Shown here one piece after another: positions 38,384 through 47,610 of a stretch of 64,000 nt of DNA. A model generated the notes under the pieces. That model ran no database searches, was not told the DNA's origin, and was given only the letters and a program-made list of their open reading frames with translations. Made by a program: the position numbers and the translations under genes. Position 1 is the first letter of the stretch; every line of letters starts with the position of its first letter. The stretch comes from Methylobacterium sp. Leaf91 (GTDB lineage Bacteria > Pseudomonadota > Alphaproteobacteria > Rhizobiales > Beijerinckiaceae), in contig NZ_LMMP01000034.1 in the NCBI RefSeq assembly GCF_001422815.1, positions 240,140-304,139 of the forward strand. The letters are read 5' to 3'.

Positions 38384-40969
38384 TCAGAAGCGCGAACCGC
38401 CGGAGAAGCGGAAGGCCTGGAGCTGATCCTTGCCCACGCGGCCGAGGAAGCTGCCATCGGCGTTGTAGATCTTCTGGCCCTCGTCCTTGGTCAGGGCGTA
38501 AGCGTAATCGAAGCGGATCGGGCCGAGCGGCGAGTTCCACAGGATGGACGCACCGATCGAGGAGCGGATCGTCATCTTGTCGCGGACGTTCAGGCATTCC
38601 GGCTCGACGGTGATCGCTCCGGCACCCAGCGCCGTGTAGGCACAGGCCCCGCCGGGGGCGATGCCGTTGATGATCGCGTCGCCGTTCACGTTGAACTGCG
38701 TGCGGCTGTTGTAGCCGAACAGCGTACCGGCGTCGGCGAAGACGGCGCCCTTCAGACCGAGATCACGCGGAATACCGTAGATCGGGAACTGAACTTCGAG
38801 CGTACCGCCGAAGTAGGTCGTACCGCCGACAGCGTTCGAACGGGAGTCGGCGCTGCCGACGTCGCGCGGACCGATACCGTTGGGCGCGAAACCGCGAACG
38901 AGCGACGGGCCGAGGAAGTACTGATCGGTGATGCGCAGCTTCTCGTCGGTGAGCGGCGAGATGTGGCCGCCCTGGAAGCGGGCGAAACCGACCACGTCCT
39001 CGTAGAATTCCTTGTAGTAGCGAACGTCGCCAGCCACGCGGAAGAACTTCGAGTCACCGCCGAGACCGGCGATTTCTGGCTTCAGCTCGGCATAGAGGCC
39101 GTTCCGCGGCTGGGCGAGGTTGTCCAGCGTCGAATAGGCAAGCGTCACACCGGCAAGCGAGGTGAGCGTGTTTCCAGTCGAACCCTTCAGAGCAATCGAG
39201 GCTTCGCCATTGAAGGCGCAGTTGTTCGGGTAGGAAGCCAGACCACCCGTGTTGAGGCCGGAGACGGGATCGATCGTGCCCGCCGGGTTCACCGTCGTGA
39301 AACCGGGGATCGGGTTCGAACAGTCGTTATACGGTCGCTTGGTGCTGTTCGGGATCGTCAACTCGGTGTTGTAGAGCGAGTAGCGCAGCGTGACGCCGAA
39401 CTCTTCCGTGATCGGCAGGCCGACGCGGATCTGACCGCCATAGACGGTGGTCTCATAGCGCGAGTAGCGGGTCAGATCGCTGTACTTGTAGAAGGCGTCG
39501 AAGCCGGCGGCGAGACGGTAGCCGAGGAAGTATGGCTCGGTGAACGAGAAATCGACGCCGCGCGAGTACTGGCCGCCGGTGCCGGCGACACGGACGTACT
39601 GACCACGACCGAGGAAGTTCGACTCGGAGACCGAGACTTCGCCGATGATGCCGTCCTGGGTGGAGTAGCCGCCTGCCACCGAGAACGAACCCGTGGGCTG
39701 ATCCTCGACATCGATGTTGATGATCACGCGGTCGGCGGAAGAGCCCGGCTCGTTGGAGAAGCGGACCTTCTTGAAGAAGCCGAGGCCATTGAGGCGACGC
39801 TCGGCACGATCGGTCAGGACGCGGTTATAGGCGTCACCCTCGGTGATATCGAGCTCACGGCGGATGACATAGTCGCGGGTACGGGTGTTGCCGCGGATGT
39901 TGATGCGCTCGACATAGACGCGCGGGCCGTCTTCGACGACGAAGCCGAGCGCCACGGTGTGGGTGGCGCGGTCGCGCTGGCCGGTCGGGCGAACCTGGGC
40001 GAAGGGGAAGCCCTGACGGGCGACCTGATTGGTCACGCCGGAGAGGGTCTTCTCCACATCCTCAGCATTGTAGACGTCGCCCACGGCGGCGCGGACCTCG
40101 CCGTCGAGGATCTGGGTGTCGACACCCGGCAGACGCGAATCGATGGCCACCGCACCGACGGTGTATTGCTGACCCTCGTCCACCGTCACGGTGATGACCC
40201 AGCCGGCATCGCCTTCGCCTTCGACGTAGCGCGCATCGGCATTCACCACCCGGAAGTCGGCATAGCCGTTCTTCAGGTAGTAGCGGCGCACGAGGTCGAG
40301 ATCGTTGGTGATCCGGTCGGGATCATAGACGTCGGACGTCTTGATGAACGAGAGGAAGTTCATTTCCGACGAGCTCATCAGCTCGCGCAGCTTGCTCTCG
40401 GAATAAGCGCTGTTCCCGACGAAGTTGATCGCCTTGATGCCGGTCTTGTCGCCTTCCTCGATCACGTAGATCAGGTCGATACGGCCATTCGGCAGATCGA
40501 CGGTGCGGAAGCTGACCTTGGCGGTGCCACGGCCGGCGCGGCGGTAGATTTCGCGGATGCGCTGAAGATCGGCCTGGACGATGCCCTCGCTGAAACCGCC
40601 GCGGGCCTTCGCCTCGACCTCGGCTTCGAGCGTCCCCTTCTCGACCTTCTTGTTCCCCTCGAACACGACCCGGTTGATCAGGTTGTTCTCGCGGACCGTC
40701 ACCACCGTCCCGGCGCCGCTACGCGAGACCTTGACGTCGGAGAACATGCCGCTCGCCAGCAGGTTGCGGCGGGCCTCTTCGGGAGATCCGGAGGCCGTAC
40801 CGGTCACGTAGGACCGGATCGTGTCGGCATCGACGCGCTTGTTACCCTGGACGACGATCTGCTGCGCCTGAGCCGTGCCGCCCAGAACCAGCCCTGCGGC
40901 CGCGGCAGCGACTAGGACGATGGTCCGTTCGGCCGACTTACGCCGGCGCTTCCCCGTCATCGACATCAT
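38384..40969 (-). CDS. bamA: Outer membrane protein assembly factor BamA
   Basis: 861 residues. A signal peptide ends at AQA (about residue 35), five POTRA domains follow to about residue 450, then a 16-strand barrel. The conserved loop-6 VRGF motif is in SLVRGFAPNGIG, and the protein ends in the aromatic FRFSGGSRF, the usual last-strand signal. It folds and inserts outer membrane proteins. It is about 350 bp from rseP with a terminator between them, so it has its own promoter here. Confidence 0.97.
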   Translation of the reverse strand: MMSMTGKRRRKSAERTIVLVAAAAAGLVLGGTAQAQQIVVQGNKRVDADTIRSYVTGTASGSPEEARRNLLASGMFSDVKVSRSGAGTVVTVRENNLINRVVFEGNKKVEKGTLEAEVEAKARGGFSEGIVQADLQRIREIYRRAGRGTAKVSFRTVDLPNGRIDLIYVIEEGDKTGIKAINFVGNSAYSESKLRELMSSSEMNFLSFIKTSDVYDPDRITNDLDLVRRYYLKNGYADFRVVNADARYVEGEGDAGWVITVTVDEGQQYTVGAVAIDSRLPGVDTQILDGEVRAAVGDVYNAEDVEKTLSGVTNQVARQGFPFAQVRPTGQRDRATHTVALGFVVEDGPRVYVERINIRGNTRTRDYVIRRELDITEGDAYNRVLTDRAERRLNGLGFFKKVRFSNEPGSSADRVIINIDVEDQPTGSFSVAGGYSTQDGIIGEVSVSESNFLGRGQYVRVAGTGGQYSRGVDFSFTEPYFLGYRLAAGFDAFYKYSDLTRYSRYETTVYGGQIRVGLPITEEFGVTLRYSLYNTELTIPNSTKRPYNDCSNPIPGFTTVNPAGTIDPVSGLNTGGLASYPNNCAFNGEASIALKGSTGNTLTSLAGVTLAYSTLDNLAQPRNGLYAELKPEIAGLGGDSKFFRVAGDVRYYKEFYEDVVGFARFQGGHISPLTDEKLRITDQYFLGPSLVRGFAPNGIGPRDVGSADSRSNAVGGTTYFGGTLEVQFPIYGIPRDLGLKGAVFADAGTLFGYNSRTQFNVNGDAIINGIAPGGACAYTALGAGAITVEPECLNVRDKMTIRSSIGASILWNSPLGPIRFDYAYALTKDEGQKIYNADGSFLGRVGKDQLQAFRFSGGSRF

Positions 40970-41200
40970 GTAATCGCCCGTCTCTATTTATTAACAGTCC
41001 GGGTTTGCACCCGCAGACAGGCGGTCGTTATCCGACCGTCCCGTCACCTGGTCCCAAGCTCAGCTTCTACCGAGTTTCCCGAGCGAAGCAAACGCTCGGA
41101 CCTGGGCTGTAGGGGGGATTTTGGGGAGACGTGGCCTTCCGGTCACTTAACGGTTCCCGTTCATCGCTCGATAAGGTGAATCAATCGTCAATTTGCAGCA

Positions 41201-41232
41201 AAAAGCCCGCTCCGGTGACCGGGCGGGCTTTT
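41201..41232. terminator. Bidirectional terminator after rseP
   Basis: Perfect arms AAAAGCCCGC (41201-41210) and GCGGGCTTTT (41223-41232) around 12 bases that themselves contain CCGG repeats. T-runs flank both sides depending on strand. It separates rseP transcription from bamA. Confidence 0.9.
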
Positions 41233-41255
41233 CGAATGTCGAGTGCAATCAATAT

Positions 41256-41275
41256 GTTGTGGAGAAATCCACAAC
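41256..41275. repeat. 8-bp hairpin with GAAA tetraloop
   Basis: GTTGTGGA and TCCACAAC close a GAAA loop on the plus strand (TTTC on the minus). It lies between the rseP stop and the terminator. Function unknown. Confidence 0.5.
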
Positions 41276-41322
41276 CTTGCGAGAGGCCTGCTCCGCGCCG
41301 CCGCCGCGACGGCGTCGTCCGG

Positions 41323-42483
41323 TCAGGAGCCCCGGCCGGACCAGGACGCACCTAGGTTCAGGATATCGTTCCAGGCGGCGAACAGCATGAGGAACAGGAC
41401 CAGTGCGAGCCCGATCCGGAACCCGATCTCCTGGGTCTTCTCGCTCAGCGGGCGGCCGCGAACGGCCTCGAACGCGTAGAACAACAGGTGCCCGCCATCG
41501 AGGAGGGGAACCGGAAAAAGGTTAAGCAGGCCGATCGAGACGGAGAGAAGCGCCACGAGGCCGATGAGCCCCCCGACGCCACCGACCTTGGCGACCTCGC
41601 CCGAGACGCGCGCGATCCCGATCGGACCGGAGAGCTGATCGGCGGATTCGCGGCCCGTCACCAGCTTGCCGAGGTAGTTCATCGTGCGGTCGACGACGAA
41701 ATAGGTCTCCGACACGCCGAGCCCGAGGGATTGGAACAGGCCGTAATGCCGAACCTGGGCATCGGCACCGTTCGGCCCCTTGATGCCGAGGCGGCCGAGG
41801 CGATGCTTACCGAACGGGGTCCGCTCTTCCACCGCGTCGGGCACGGCGGTCAGGGTCTTGGTCTCGCCGCCGCGATCCACGGTGACGGCGAGGCTGGCGC
41901 CGGCGCTTCCGGAAACGGTGCGCTGCATGTCGAGAAAGTTGGTGACACTCGCCCCGTCGATGGATGTGACCACGTCGCCGGGCTGGAATCCGGCACGCTC
42001 CGCGGCGCTGCCCGGCATCACGCCATCGATGCGCGGCGGAAGCTCGTAGCGGCCGACGAAGTAGATCGCCCCGGCGAAAAGCGCGATGGCGAGGAGGAAG
42101 TTGGCGATGGGGCCGGCAGCCACGATCGCCGCCCGCTTACCCAGGCTCTGCGTGGGAAAGCTCGTCGCACGCTCCTGGGGCGTCATCCGCGCCAGGGCGG
42201 CGGGATCGGCCACGCTGGCGCCATTGGCGTCGCCATGGAACTTGACGTAGCCGCCGAGCGGGATCGCCGACACCTTCCAGCGTGTGCCGTGCCGATCGTT
42301 GAAGCCGAAGAGCTCGGGACCGAAGCCGATGGAGAAGGCGTGAACGCCGACGCCGCACCAGCGACCGACGAGGAAATGGCCCATCTCGTGGACGAAGACC
42401 ACGATGCTGAGCACGATGACGAAGGGGATCACCGACCCGAAGAAGCCGGAGGCGGTTCCCCCCATCGAAGCTAGAAAGTCCAT
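41323..42483 (-). CDS. rseP: Site-2 intramembrane zinc protease RseP
   Basis: 386 residues, M50 family. The zinc-binding HEMGH is at residues 33-37 in the first transmembrane helix, and the second metal motif is in VPLLDGGHLLFYAFEA near the C-terminus. A PDZ domain lies between (GSAAERAGFQPGDVVTSIDG). In relatives it cleaves anti-sigma factors in the envelope stress response. It normally follows dxr directly, but here dxr is 5.6 kb away. Confidence 0.96.
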   Translation of the reverse strand: MDFLASMGGTASGFFGSVIPFVIVLSIVVFVHEMGHFLVGRWCGVGVHAFSIGFGPELFGFNDRHGTRWKVSAIPLGGYVKFHGDANGASVADPAALARMTPQERATSFPTQSLGKRAAIVAAGPIANFLLAIALFAGAIYFVGRYELPPRIDGVMPGSAAERAGFQPGDVVTSIDGASVTNFLDMQRTVSGSAGASLAVTVDRGGETKTLTAVPDAVEERTPFGKHRLGRLGIKGPNGADAQVRHYGLFQSLGLGVSETYFVVDRTMNYLGKLVTGRESADQLSGPIGIARVSGEVAKVGGVGGLIGLVALLSVSIGLLNLFPVPLLDGGHLLFYAFEAVRGRPLSEKTQEIGFRIGLALVLFLMLFAAWNDILNLGASWSGRGS

Positions 42484-42647
42484 TCGTCGATCCTCAGGGC
42501 CTCGCGAGGGGCCAACACACGTCCATAGCAGATCGGATCGCGGACGAGCGAACGCAAACCGGGCGGGGCCGGTGAGATCGTCGCATGCGGCTCTCCCGTC
42601 CCCGCTTTCCTCGGTGGACGGTTAAGGGCCGGGCGATGACGACCGCA

Positions 42648-44225
42648 TCAATGCCCGCCTCCCGCTGGCGCGGCGGCACGCGGCCGGCGGATCAACGGGG
42701 TCGCGCAGGCCATGGCGAGGAACAGGAAGGTCAGCACCAGGAAGACGTCAGTGAAGCCCATCACCAGCCCCTGCATCCGCACCGTGTTCATCATCGCCTT
42801 CAGGGCCATGGCGTTGCCGTCGAGGCCCAGCGCATCGAACTGGCGGCGTGTCATATCGAGCCGCTCCAGCACGGTGTTGTTCGTCCAGGTGAAGCGCTCG
42901 TGCAGCCGGGCGAGATGCAGGTCCCAGCGGTCGTTGAGGACGGTGTTGATGAGAGCGAGGCCGACCGCCCCGCCGAGGTTGCGGGTGAGGTTGTAGAGGC
43001 CGGACGCGTTCTTCATCCGCGCAGGCGGAAGCGTGCCGAGCGCGATGTTGTTGATCGGGATCATGCACAGCATCAGCGAGCAGCCGCGAAGGACCTGGGG
43101 CAACAGCAATTCCCAGAAATCCCAGTCCTTGGTCAGCCCGGTGACGATCCAGGTGCCGGCGGCGAAGCCGGTGAAGCCGATCCCCATCAGGATGCGCGGA
43201 TCGACCTTGCCCGAGAACCGGCCGGCGATGGGCGCGGTGGCGAACATGCACAGACCGGAGACGAACATCGTCTCACCGATCTGCAAGGCGGAGTAGCCGC
43301 GCACGCGTCCGAGATAGACGGGGTAGAGATAGGTCAGGCCATAGAGCCCGATGCCGAGGACGAAGCTGAAGATGCAGCCCGCCGCGAAGTTGCGGTCGGA
43401 GAAGGCGCGCAGGTCCACGATGGGCTCGGCCGCCGTGAGCGCGCGCCAGAAGAAGGCGACACCGCCCACGACGCAGGTGATGGCGCAGGCGAAGACCGCC
43501 TCGTCCTGGAGCCAGTCATGATTCGGCCCCTCCTCCAGCACGTATTCGAGGCAGCCGAGGAAGGCGGCCATGAAGGCGAGACCGAACCAGTCGAAGCGCT
43601 TGAACAGGTCGAGGTTGGGCTCGTCGAAATCCACGAGCAGATAGGTCGAGACGGTGACGACGATGCCCGGCACCACGTTGATGAGAAACAGCCAGTGCCA
43701 GTCGAACGCATCCGTCAGGTAGCCGCCCACCGTCGGACCGATCGTAGGGGCGAGCGTCGCAACGAGACCGATCATCGGCGAGACGATGGGACGCTTGGAG
43801 GGCGGGAAGATCGTGAAGGCCGAGGCGAAGACGGTAGGGATCATGCCGCCGCCGATGAAGCCTTGCAGCGCGCGCCACAGGATCATTTCGTTGATCGAGG
43901 TGGAGGTCGCGCACATCAGGCTCATCAGGGTGAACCCACCCGCCGAGACCACGAACATCCAGCGGGTGGAGATCACCCGCGAGAGGAAGCCCGACAGGGG
44001 AATCGCGATGACCTCGGCGATGAGGTAGCTGGTCTGGACCCAGGGGATCTCGTCGCCCGAGGCCGAGAGCCCGGCCTGGATCTCGGCCAGCGACGCCGAG
44101 ACGATCTGGATATCCAGGATGGCCATGAACATCCCGAACACCATGCAGACGAAGGCCACCATGCGGCGGCGATCGAGGGGCGGCTCGGCGGCGGGTGCGG
44201 GCGCGATGGTGGCGGTATCGGCCAT
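42648..44225 (-). CDS. DHA2-family multidrug efflux transporter (EmrB-like)
   Basis: 525 residues, fourteen-helix MFS transporter. RRMVAFVCMVFGMFMAILDIQIVS starts helix 1, with the family D in LDIQIV. The motif WVQTSYLIAEVIAIPLSG follows, and motif C-like GPTVGGYL lies in helix 5. EmrB-type pumps export drugs by proton exchange through an EmrA adaptor and an outer membrane channel. It lies 9 bp after the emrA-like gene in a TetR-controlled operon. No channel gene is present here. Confidence 0.93.
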   Translation of the reverse strand: MADTATIAPAPAAEPPLDRRRMVAFVCMVFGMFMAILDIQIVSASLAEIQAGLSASGDEIPWVQTSYLIAEVIAIPLSGFLSRVISTRWMFVVSAGGFTLMSLMCATSTSINEMILWRALQGFIGGGMIPTVFASAFTIFPPSKRPIVSPMIGLVATLAPTIGPTVGGYLTDAFDWHWLFLINVVPGIVVTVSTYLLVDFDEPNLDLFKRFDWFGLAFMAAFLGCLEYVLEEGPNHDWLQDEAVFACAITCVVGGVAFFWRALTAAEPIVDLRAFSDRNFAAGCIFSFVLGIGLYGLTYLYPVYLGRVRGYSALQIGETMFVSGLCMFATAPIAGRFSGKVDPRILMGIGFTGFAAGTWIVTGLTKDWDFWELLLPQVLRGCSLMLCMIPINNIALGTLPPARMKNASGLYNLTRNLGGAVGLALINTVLNDRWDLHLARLHERFTWTNNTVLERLDMTRRQFDALGLDGNAMALKAMMNTVRMQGLVMGFTDVFLVLTFLFLAMACATPLIRRPRAAAPAGGGH

Positions 44226-44234
44226 GATCGACCC

Positions 44235-45437
44235 CTAATGCCGCCACGCCGTGCGGACGCGTTCGTCCTCGCCACGGGTATCGACGCGCACGGTGACGGA
44301 GAGGCCGGGACGCAGGAGCCCTTCCCGCGCCACGTCCGCCGGCACATGGATGCGCACCGGCAGGCGTTGCACGATCTTGGTGAAGTTGCCGGTGGCGTTG
44401 TCGGGCGGCAGCAGGCTGAAGACGGAACCCGAGGCCGGCGACAAAGATTCGACCTCGCCGACGATGTCACGGCCCGGATAGGCATCCACCGCGATGTGGA
44501 CCTGCTGGCCGGCATGCATCCGCTCGACCTGCGTCTCCTTGAAGTTCGCGTCGATCCGCACGCTCTCCAGGGGGACCAGAGCGGCAATGCGCGAGCCCGG
44601 CGCAACATAGGCGCCCGCCTCCACCGCCTTGTTGCCGACGACGCCGTCGAAGGGCGCATGAATCACCGTGAAGGCGAGGTCGCGGGCGGCCCTGTCCTCG
44701 GCGGTCTTCAACTCGGCCGCGAGCCCTTCCGCCTCCCGGCCCTGAGCCCGCAGGACCTCGACATTGGCCTTCATCATGGCGAGGTTCGCCTCGGCTCCTT
44801 TCACCGTGGCCTCGGTGCGGTTGCGATCGGCCAGGGCCTGCTCGATCCGCGATTTGGCGACGAAATCGACCTTCTCCAGCTGCTGCTGCCGGGCATAATC
44901 GGCAGCGGCGCGGATGGAATCGGCCTTGGCCGCATCGATCTGCGCCGCGCTCTGGAGGAGTTGCGCCTGTGTGGCCTCCACCTGCCGGCCGATGCGGGCG
45001 ATGGTAGCCTGCTGAGTTAGGAGCTTGTCATGCGCGGCTTGGGCGGCGAGGCGATAATCGCCATCGTCGAGGCGGGCGATCACGTCGCCCTGCTTCACCG
45101 CCTGCCCGTTCATCACCGGAACCGCGGCGAGATAGCCGGGAACCTTGGCCGCCAGGATCGAGATGTCGGCTTGGACGTAGGCATCGTCGGTGGAGACGAA
45201 GAAGCGCCCGACTGTCCACCATTCGTAGCCCTTGTAGCCGCCGCCCGCGAGCGCGAGCGTGAGCACGATCAGCATCATGGCCTTGCGGAGCAACCGCGGC
45301 TTCGGCGGCGTTGCCACCGTGGCGGCGACCGGCACCGGGGAATGCGCAACGACCGAAGTCGCCAGCGGTGCTGCGTCGTTCGGCAGGTCACCGCTGCCAG
45401 AGGCGGCAGAATGACTGCCTTCGTCACGGAGAGACAT
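44235..45437 (-). CDS. HlyD/EmrA-family membrane fusion protein
   Basis: 400 residues. A cytoplasmic N-terminus and one transmembrane helix (about residues 48-68) are followed by a biotinyl-lipoyl half (DAYVQADISILAAKVPGYLAAV), a long coiled-coil hairpin (about 115-215), the second lipoyl half (FTVIHAPFDGVVGNKAVEAG) and a beta-barrel. It links the EmrB-like pump to an outer membrane channel. Translation starts 25 bp from operator 1. Confidence 0.93.
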   Translation of the reverse strand: MSLRDEGSHSAASGSGDLPNDAAPLATSVVAHSPVPVAATVATPPKPRLLRKAMMLIVLTLALAGGGYKGYEWWTVGRFFVSTDDAYVQADISILAAKVPGYLAAVPVMNGQAVKQGDVIARLDDGDYRLAAQAAHDKLLTQQATIARIGRQVEATQAQLLQSAAQIDAAKADSIRAAADYARQQQLEKVDFVAKSRIEQALADRNRTEATVKGAEANLAMMKANVEVLRAQGREAEGLAAELKTAEDRAARDLAFTVIHAPFDGVVGNKAVEAGAYVAPGSRIAALVPLESVRIDANFKETQVERMHAGQQVHIAVDAYPGRDIVGEVESLSPASGSVFSLLPPDNATGNFTKIVQRLPVRIHVPADVAREGLLRPGLSVTVRVDTRGEDERVRTAWRH

Positions 45438-45461
45438 GGTCTGATCCCGGGATCAACGAAT

Positions 45462-45480
45462 TGACCGAACCGTTCGGTCA
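45462..45480. promoter_or_regulatory. TetR-type operator 1, perfect palindrome
   Basis: TGACCGAAC-C-GTTCGGTCA, perfect 9-bp arms around one base, 25 bp upstream of the emrA-like start. Size and symmetry are typical of TetR-family operators. The same motif recurs 66 bp away. Confidence 0.8.
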
Positions 45481-45527
45481 TTAGCGGCATCGAGTTGACC
45501 GACGCCGCGAGTTCCCCTTAGGTATTA

Positions 45528-45546
45528 TGACTGAACGGTTCGGTCA
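45528..45546. promoter_or_regulatory. TetR-type operator 2, near-perfect palindrome
   Basis: TGACTGAAC-G-GTTCGGTCA, the same motif with one arm mismatch, 13 bp before the tetR-like GTG start. It suggests autoregulation of the repressor as well as control of the pump. Confidence 0.8.
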
Positions 45547-45559
45547 ATTGGGGTAAGCG

Positions 45560-46216
45560 GTGAGTGCAGTCCAAGCAGAGCGCCCGAAGGTCGAGAAGGC
45601 GAGCAACCGCTCCGCGCCGGAGACGGATAAACGTCGGCAGATCCTCGACGGCGCACGCTCGGTCTTCATGGCCTCTGGCTTCGACGGTGCCAGCATGGGC
45701 GAGATCGCAAAGGCAGCCGGCGTCTCGAAAGGCACGCTCTACGTCTATTTCGACAGCAAGGAGGCTCTGTTCGAGGCTCTGACGCTGGAGGAAAAGCGCT
45801 GCCTCGCCGAGGCTCTGTTCCAGTTCGATGCCGACGATCCGGATGTACGCGGCGCGCTCACCCGCCTGGGGCAGAGCTACCTCGTGCACATGATACGCCC
45901 GGACCACGTGGCGATCATCCGCATGGTGATCGGCGCAACAGAGAAGTTTCCACGCTTCGGCCAGGCCTTCTACGAAGCGGGACCTGCGCAGGGCGTCACG
46001 AGGCTCACCGCCTATCTCGGCCGTCATGTCGCGGCGGGCCGCCTGCGCCACGCCGATACGGAACTCGCGGCCAAGCACTTCCTGCATCTGTGCCAGGCGG
46101 GCTTACTCACGCGGCTGCTCTTCGCGGCGGGCGGTCCGGTAACGGAAGCCGAAATCGGCACCCGCGTGACCGAAGCCATCCGTGTGTTCTTCGCGGCCTA
46201 TGGACCCGAGGATTGA
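45560..46216 (+). CDS. TetR-family repressor of the efflux operon
   Basis: 218 residues from a GTG start. The N-terminal helix-turn-helix is clear: RRQILDGARSVFMASGFDG, then MGEIAKAAGVSKGTLYVYFDSKEALFEAL. The C-terminal ligand domain (about 85-215) is of the AefR type. It is transcribed divergently from the emrAB-like genes across a 122-bp gap that holds two matching dyads, so it is the likely local repressor. The inducer is unknown. Confidence 0.94.
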   Translation: MSAVQAERPKVEKASNRSAPETDKRRQILDGARSVFMASGFDGASMGEIAKAAGVSKGTLYVYFDSKEALFEALTLEEKRCLAEALFQFDADDPDVRGALTRLGQSYLVHMIRPDHVAIIRMVIGATEKFPRFGQAFYEAGPAQGVTRLTAYLGRHVAAGRLRHADTELAAKHFLHLCQAGLLTRLLFAAGGPVTEAEIGTRVTEAIRVFFAAYGPED

Positions 46217-46306
46217 CGATCCGGCGCATAGCGAGAGGTCACGCTTGATTCAGGCGATCCGGGCAAGGTCGGCCCGCGACGCGACCGGAACGGCAAGTCA
46301 CCCCTT

Positions 46307-47605
46307 ATGCGAATCCTGGTTCTCGGAGGCTACGGCCTCATCGGCTCGGCCGTGATCTCCCGCTGCCTCGCCGCCGGGCATGCGGTAACGGGTCTCGGGC
46401 GAGACGCCCAGGCGGCGCGCCTGCACCGTCCCGAAGCAGATTGGATCGAGCACGACATCGCCAGGCTCGTCGCGCCGGAGGATTGGAGCGACACGCTGCG
46501 GGGCATCGATGCCGTGGTGAATTGCGCGGGCGCCCTGCAGGACGGCCCGCGTGACGATGTCCGCGCTCTTCAGGCGACCGCCATGTGCGCCCTGTTTGCC
46601 CGTTGCCATCAGCTGGGTATCGTGCGCGTCGTCCAGGTCTCGGCGGCGGGAGCCTATCTGAACGCCGCGACCGAATTCATGCGCAGCAAGGCGGAAGCCG
46701 ATTCGAACCTCGCCTCCCTCGATCTCGATTGGGTGATCCTGAGACCGGGACTGGTCCTGTCGCCGATCTCGTACGGGGCGACCGGCCTCATCCGCGCGCT
46801 GGCGTCGCTTCCGGTCGCCTTCACCGGCATGTCCGATCTGCAGCCGATCCAGACCGTCCATGTGGACGATGTGGCGGAGGCGGTCCTGCTCGCGGTCGAG
46901 GGCCGGATCGGTTCGCGCGCGAGCTATGACCTCGTCGAAGAACGAGTCCACTCCCTCGCGGAGATCGTCGCGGCCTTTCGCGCCCGGCTCGGACGCCCCA
47001 CCGCCGCATTCGCATTGCCGATGCCCTCCCCGCTCCTTCGCCTCGGGTTCCGCATCGGTGACCTCGTCGGCCGTCTCGGCTGGCGGACGCCCATCCGCAC
47101 CACGGCGTTGATCCAGATCGAGGCCGGCGTGAGCGGGGACCCGACCGCCTGGATGCAGGTCACCAAGGCTCCGCTTTCCTCGCTGTCGGACAGCCTTCGC
47201 CGGATGCCATTCGGCGTGCAGGAACGCTGGTTCAGCCGGCTCTGGCTGCTGAAGCCGGCCATCCTCGCCACGCTTTCGCTGTTCTGGCTGCTCTCAGGCC
47301 TGATCGCCCTGACGCATCTCGACGCCGCCATGGCGGCGATGACCGCCCACGGCATCGATGCGGCGACCGCGCGTGTCACGGTGCTCGCCGGCATCCTCGT
47401 CGACCTGGCGCTGGGGGGAGCGATCCTTGTCAGGCGCACCATGCCGCTCGCCGCCCTCGGCATGGCGGCGATGACGGGGATCTACCTCTTCTTCGGCTCG
47501 GCCATCGCCGCCGGCCTCTGGCTCGATCCCCTCGGCGCCTATCTCAAGACCCTGCCCGGGGCGATGCTGGCCCTCGTGGCCTATGCGCTGGCCGACGAGC
47601 GCTGA
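46307..47605 (+). CDS. NAD(P)-binding SDR-like domain fused to a DoxX-like membrane domain
   Basis: 432 residues. An atypical SDR/NmrA-like Rossmann domain (about 1-290) begins ILVLGGYGLIGSAVISRC, with an atypical active-site region (VQVSAAGAYLNAATEFMRSKAEAD). A C-terminal membrane part of about 130 residues has four helices and resembles the DoxX-like family (RLWLLKPAILATLSLFWLLSGLI). Proteins of this two-part type occur beside DUF2269 genes. The substrate is unknown. The next gene follows after 5 bp. Confidence 0.85.
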   Translation: MRILVLGGYGLIGSAVISRCLAAGHAVTGLGRDAQAARLHRPEADWIEHDIARLVAPEDWSDTLRGIDAVVNCAGALQDGPRDDVRALQATAMCALFARCHQLGIVRVVQVSAAGAYLNAATEFMRSKAEADSNLASLDLDWVILRPGLVLSPISYGATGLIRALASLPVAFTGMSDLQPIQTVHVDDVAEAVLLAVEGRIGSRASYDLVEERVHSLAEIVAAFRARLGRPTAAFALPMPSPLLRLGFRIGDLVGRLGWRTPIRTTALIQIEAGVSGDPTAWMQVTKAPLSSLSDSLRRMPFGVQERWFSRLWLLKPAILATLSLFWLLSGLIALTHLDAAMAAMTAHGIDAATARVTVLAGILVDLALGGAILVRRTMPLAALGMAAMTGIYLFFGSAIAAGLWLDPLGAYLKTLPGAMLALVAYALADER

Positions 47606-47610
47606 CCCCG

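Larger units (their letters stand above)
40970..41322. other. Intergenic region between rseP and bamA
   Basis: 353 bp with no gene. On the minus strand, in order, it holds a GNRA-type hairpin (41256-41275), a strong bidirectional terminator (41201-41232), a 7-bp stem-loop (CCGAGCG / CGCTCGG, 41079-41099) and an AT-richer stretch next to bamA. The bamA promoter must lie downstream of the terminator. Confidence 0.6.

Noticed and set aside
38363..40915. 850-codon plus-strand open frame opposite bamA
   Set aside because: Antisense shadow of bamA. No recognisable motif.
42585..45020. 811-codon plus-strand frame opposite the efflux genes
   Set aside because: Antisense to two clear genes and rich in His, Asp and Gly. 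Not protein-like.
45495..45528. Possible tetR promoter (TTGACC and TATTAT)
   Set aside because: The spacing of about 22 bp is too long for a normal sigma-70 promoter, so it was not called.
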